64,000 bases of DNA, taken from assembly GCA_004322425.1 (NCBI GenBank), contig SCVJ01000022.1, forward strand, positions 28,064 through 92,063, written 5' to 3'. The notes beneath the pieces were generated by a model that was not told where the DNA came from, did no database searches, and saw only the letters and a program-made list of their open reading frames with translations. Shown here in pieces: positions 62,719 through 64,000 of the stretch. How positions within the stretch are numbered: position 1 is the first letter of the stretch; each line of letters starts with the position of its first letter. The DNA is from Chitinophagaceae bacterium (GTDB lineage: Bacteria; Bacteroidota; Bacteroidia; Chitinophagales; Chitinophagaceae). The translations under genes and the position numbers were made by a program.

Positions 62719-64000
62719 ATGGTAGAAACTGAAATATTGCTAAGAGCTTATCGACTCATGTGCTTGGCAAAAGCAATGGCTGATATTTTCGAAGCGAATC
62801 GTCAAATTTGTAAATATGTTCACTCTACGTCTCGTGGACACGAAGCCATTCAATTAGCAACAGCATTTCAATTAAAAAATTGCGATTACATCAGCCCATA
62901 CTATCGTGATGAAAGTATTTTGTTGGGGTTAGGTTTTTCTCCATACGAGTTAATGTTGCAATTACTTACGAAAGCTGATGATCCCTTTAGTGGAGGCCGT
63001 TCTTATTATTCGCATCCCAATTCAATTGCAAAGGATAAACCAAAAATTATACATCAAAGCAGTGCTACTGGAATGCAAGCAATTCCAACAACGGGAATAG
63101 CACAGGGCATCAGTTATCTTGAAAAAATCAATTCGTCTCTTTTAAAAAAAGGAGGCAATGGCGAAATGCCGATTGTTATTTGTTCATTAGGTGACGGAAG
63201 TGTTACCGAAGGAGAAGTAAGTGAAGCTTTTCAATTTGCAGTTCTGAAAAAATTACCAATTATTTATTTAGTTCAAGATAACGATTGGGGGATAAGTGCT
63301 GCTGCTGCTGAAACCAGAACGATGAATGCTTATGAATATGCAGATGGATTCAAAGGACTAAATAAAATTCAAGTTGATGGTACTGATTTTGATGAATGCT
63401 ATAAATTAATGGGAAACGTAATTACTGAAGTACGTACAAATGGTGGACCATGGTTGGTACACGCAAAAGTTCCCTTACTCAATCATCACACAAGTGGAGT
63501 TCGTAAAGAATTTTATCGAACAGAAGAGGATTTAATGAAGCATTTGCAAGATGATCCTTTTCCCAAATTAAAAAAAATTCTTACTCAATTAGGAATTGAA
63601 GAACAAGAACTTGAATTAATAGAAAAAGATGCGGTTCATCAAGTTTCTGAAGATTTTGAAAAAGCGGTAAATGCTGCGGAACCCGATCTTGGTGGAATAA
63701 GTGATTTTGTTTTTGTTCCTACTCCAATTACAGAGGAAAGAGGAGAAAGATGTCCTGCGGGAAACGAAAAAATAATGATGGTGGATGCTGCACTGTTTGC
63801 CATAAAAGAGTTAATGGAAGAACATCCAGAATGTATTTTATATGGGCAAGATGTGGGGAAAAGATTAGGAGGTGTATTTCGAGAAGCCGCCACATTAGCC
63901 GAACATTTTGGCGATCATCGAGTTTTCAATACTGCCATACAGGAAGCCTATATTATTGGTTCAACCGTTGGGTTAAGTGCAGTAGGAGTAAAACCAATTG
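62719..64000 (+). CDS. 2-oxoacid (branched-chain type) dehydrogenase E1, alpha-beta fusion, 3' end missing
   Basis: Read directly because the gene leaves the window: 427 codons in one open frame from ATG at 62719. The alpha part shows YRLMCLAKAMADIFEANRQI, HSTSRGHEAIQLATAFQL, the thiamine diphosphate motif GDGSVTEGEVSEAFQFAVLKKLPIIYLVQDNDWGIS, and RTNGGPWLVHAKVPLLNHHTSGVRKEFYR. Without a stop it continues into a beta subunit start: EKIMMVDAALFAIKELMEEHPECILYGQDVGKRLGGVFREAATLAEHFGDHRVFNTAIQEAYIIGSTVGLS. The enzyme decarboxylates 2-oxoacids, most likely branched-chain ones, and passes acyl groups to lipoyl E2. Pyruvate as substrate is an alternative. About half of the beta region or more is outside. 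Confidence 0.9.
   Translation, partial: MVETEILLRAYRLMCLAKAMADIFEANRQICKYVHSTSRGHEAIQLATAFQLKNCDYISPYYRDESILLGLGFSPYELMLQLLTKADDPFSGGRSYYSHPNSIAKDKPKIIHQSSATGMQAIPTTGIAQGISYLEKINSSLLKKGGNGEMPIVICSLGDGSVTEGEVSEAFQFAVLKKLPIIYLVQDNDWGISAAAAETRTMNAYEYADGFKGLNKIQVDGTDFDECYKLMGNVITEVRTNGGPWLVHAKVPLLNHHTSGVRKEFYRTEEDLMKHLQDDPFPKLKKILTQLGIEEQELELIEKDAVHQVSEDFEKAVNAAEPDLGGISDFVFVPTPITEERGERCPAGNEKIMMVDAALFAIKELMEEHPECILYGQDVGKRLGGVFREAATLAEHFGDHRVFNTAIQEAYIIGSTVGLSAVGVKPI

Noticed and set aside
1-64000. CRISPR arrays, rRNA operons and attachment sites
   Set aside because: No regularly spaced repeats, rRNA-like sequence or direct repeats flanking an insertion were seen when reading the intergenic regions on both strands.

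Overview
The window is AT-rich chromosomal DNA of a Bacteroidota bacterium, most likely a Chitinophagaceae-type member. I infer this from several features: a SprA-class type IX secretion (T9SS) translocon, proteins with type A and type B T9SS sorting domains, a SusC/SusD pair, the bamD-rpoZ gene pair, the futalosine menaquinone genes mqnB and mqnD, and promoters of the Bacteroidota form TTTG-N19..21-TAnnTTTG. No rRNA, tRNA, CRISPR array, insertion sequence, prophage or integrase was seen. It reads as a stable housekeeping core with no gene-free stretch longer than about 250 bases.

Layout. 1-8.4 kb: lpxB (cut by the left edge), a small membrane protein and surE in one minus-strand unit; a divergent LexA-like XRE-S24 regulator; a periplasmic binding protein; guaA; a lipid kinase; an RRM RNA-binding protein with a long leader; and the ribosomal operon rpsF-rpsR-rplI. 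8.5-16.4 kb: a large secreted nuclease carrying a type A sorting domain, recJ, a polyprenyl diphosphate synthase and an OmpA-family porin. 16.6-20.6 kb: bamD-rpoZ, a DUF4835 (PorD-like) and DUF4296 pair, and the two 3-oxoacid CoA-transferase subunits. 20.6-28.6 kb: mqnB-mqnD; tandem 6-pyruvoyl-tetrahydropterin synthase paralogues followed by folE and fabD; a GNAT enzyme; a Cys/Met-metabolism PLP enzyme; a DinB-like protein; fabH; ruvA.

28.6-42.1 kb: sprA (2412 codons), an SDR oxidoreductase and two tandem paralogous giant PKD proteins with type B sorting domains. 42.3-49.6 kb: a minus-strand run whose transcription order is folD-queE-PorE-like-dprA, then guaB-DUF4105 from its own promoter. 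49.7-58.5 kb: an outer-membrane barrel plus a helix-hairpin-helix barrel protein, then a SusC/SusD/DUF1735 uptake locus. 58.5-64 kb: DUF3467, radC, prs-rplY, pth, a fumarylacetoacetase-family enzyme and a fused alpha-beta 2-oxoacid dehydrogenase E1 cut by the right edge.

Three themes tie the region together. (1) T9SS: SprA, a PorE-like and a PorD-like protein, plus three probable cargo proteins. (2) Pterin/queuosine/folate chemistry: FolE, two PTPS/QueD-family proteins, QueE and FolD. (3) Purine and envelope housekeeping: GuaA, GuaB, Prs, LpxB, BamD, FabD and FabH. The strongest unexplained items are the tandem PKD giants, the HHH-barrel pair near dprA in the same neighbourhood, the LexA-like XRE-S24 regulator, the two PTPS paralogues, the long RRM leader, and promoters whose -7 box lies only a few bases from the start codon (most clearly guaB).
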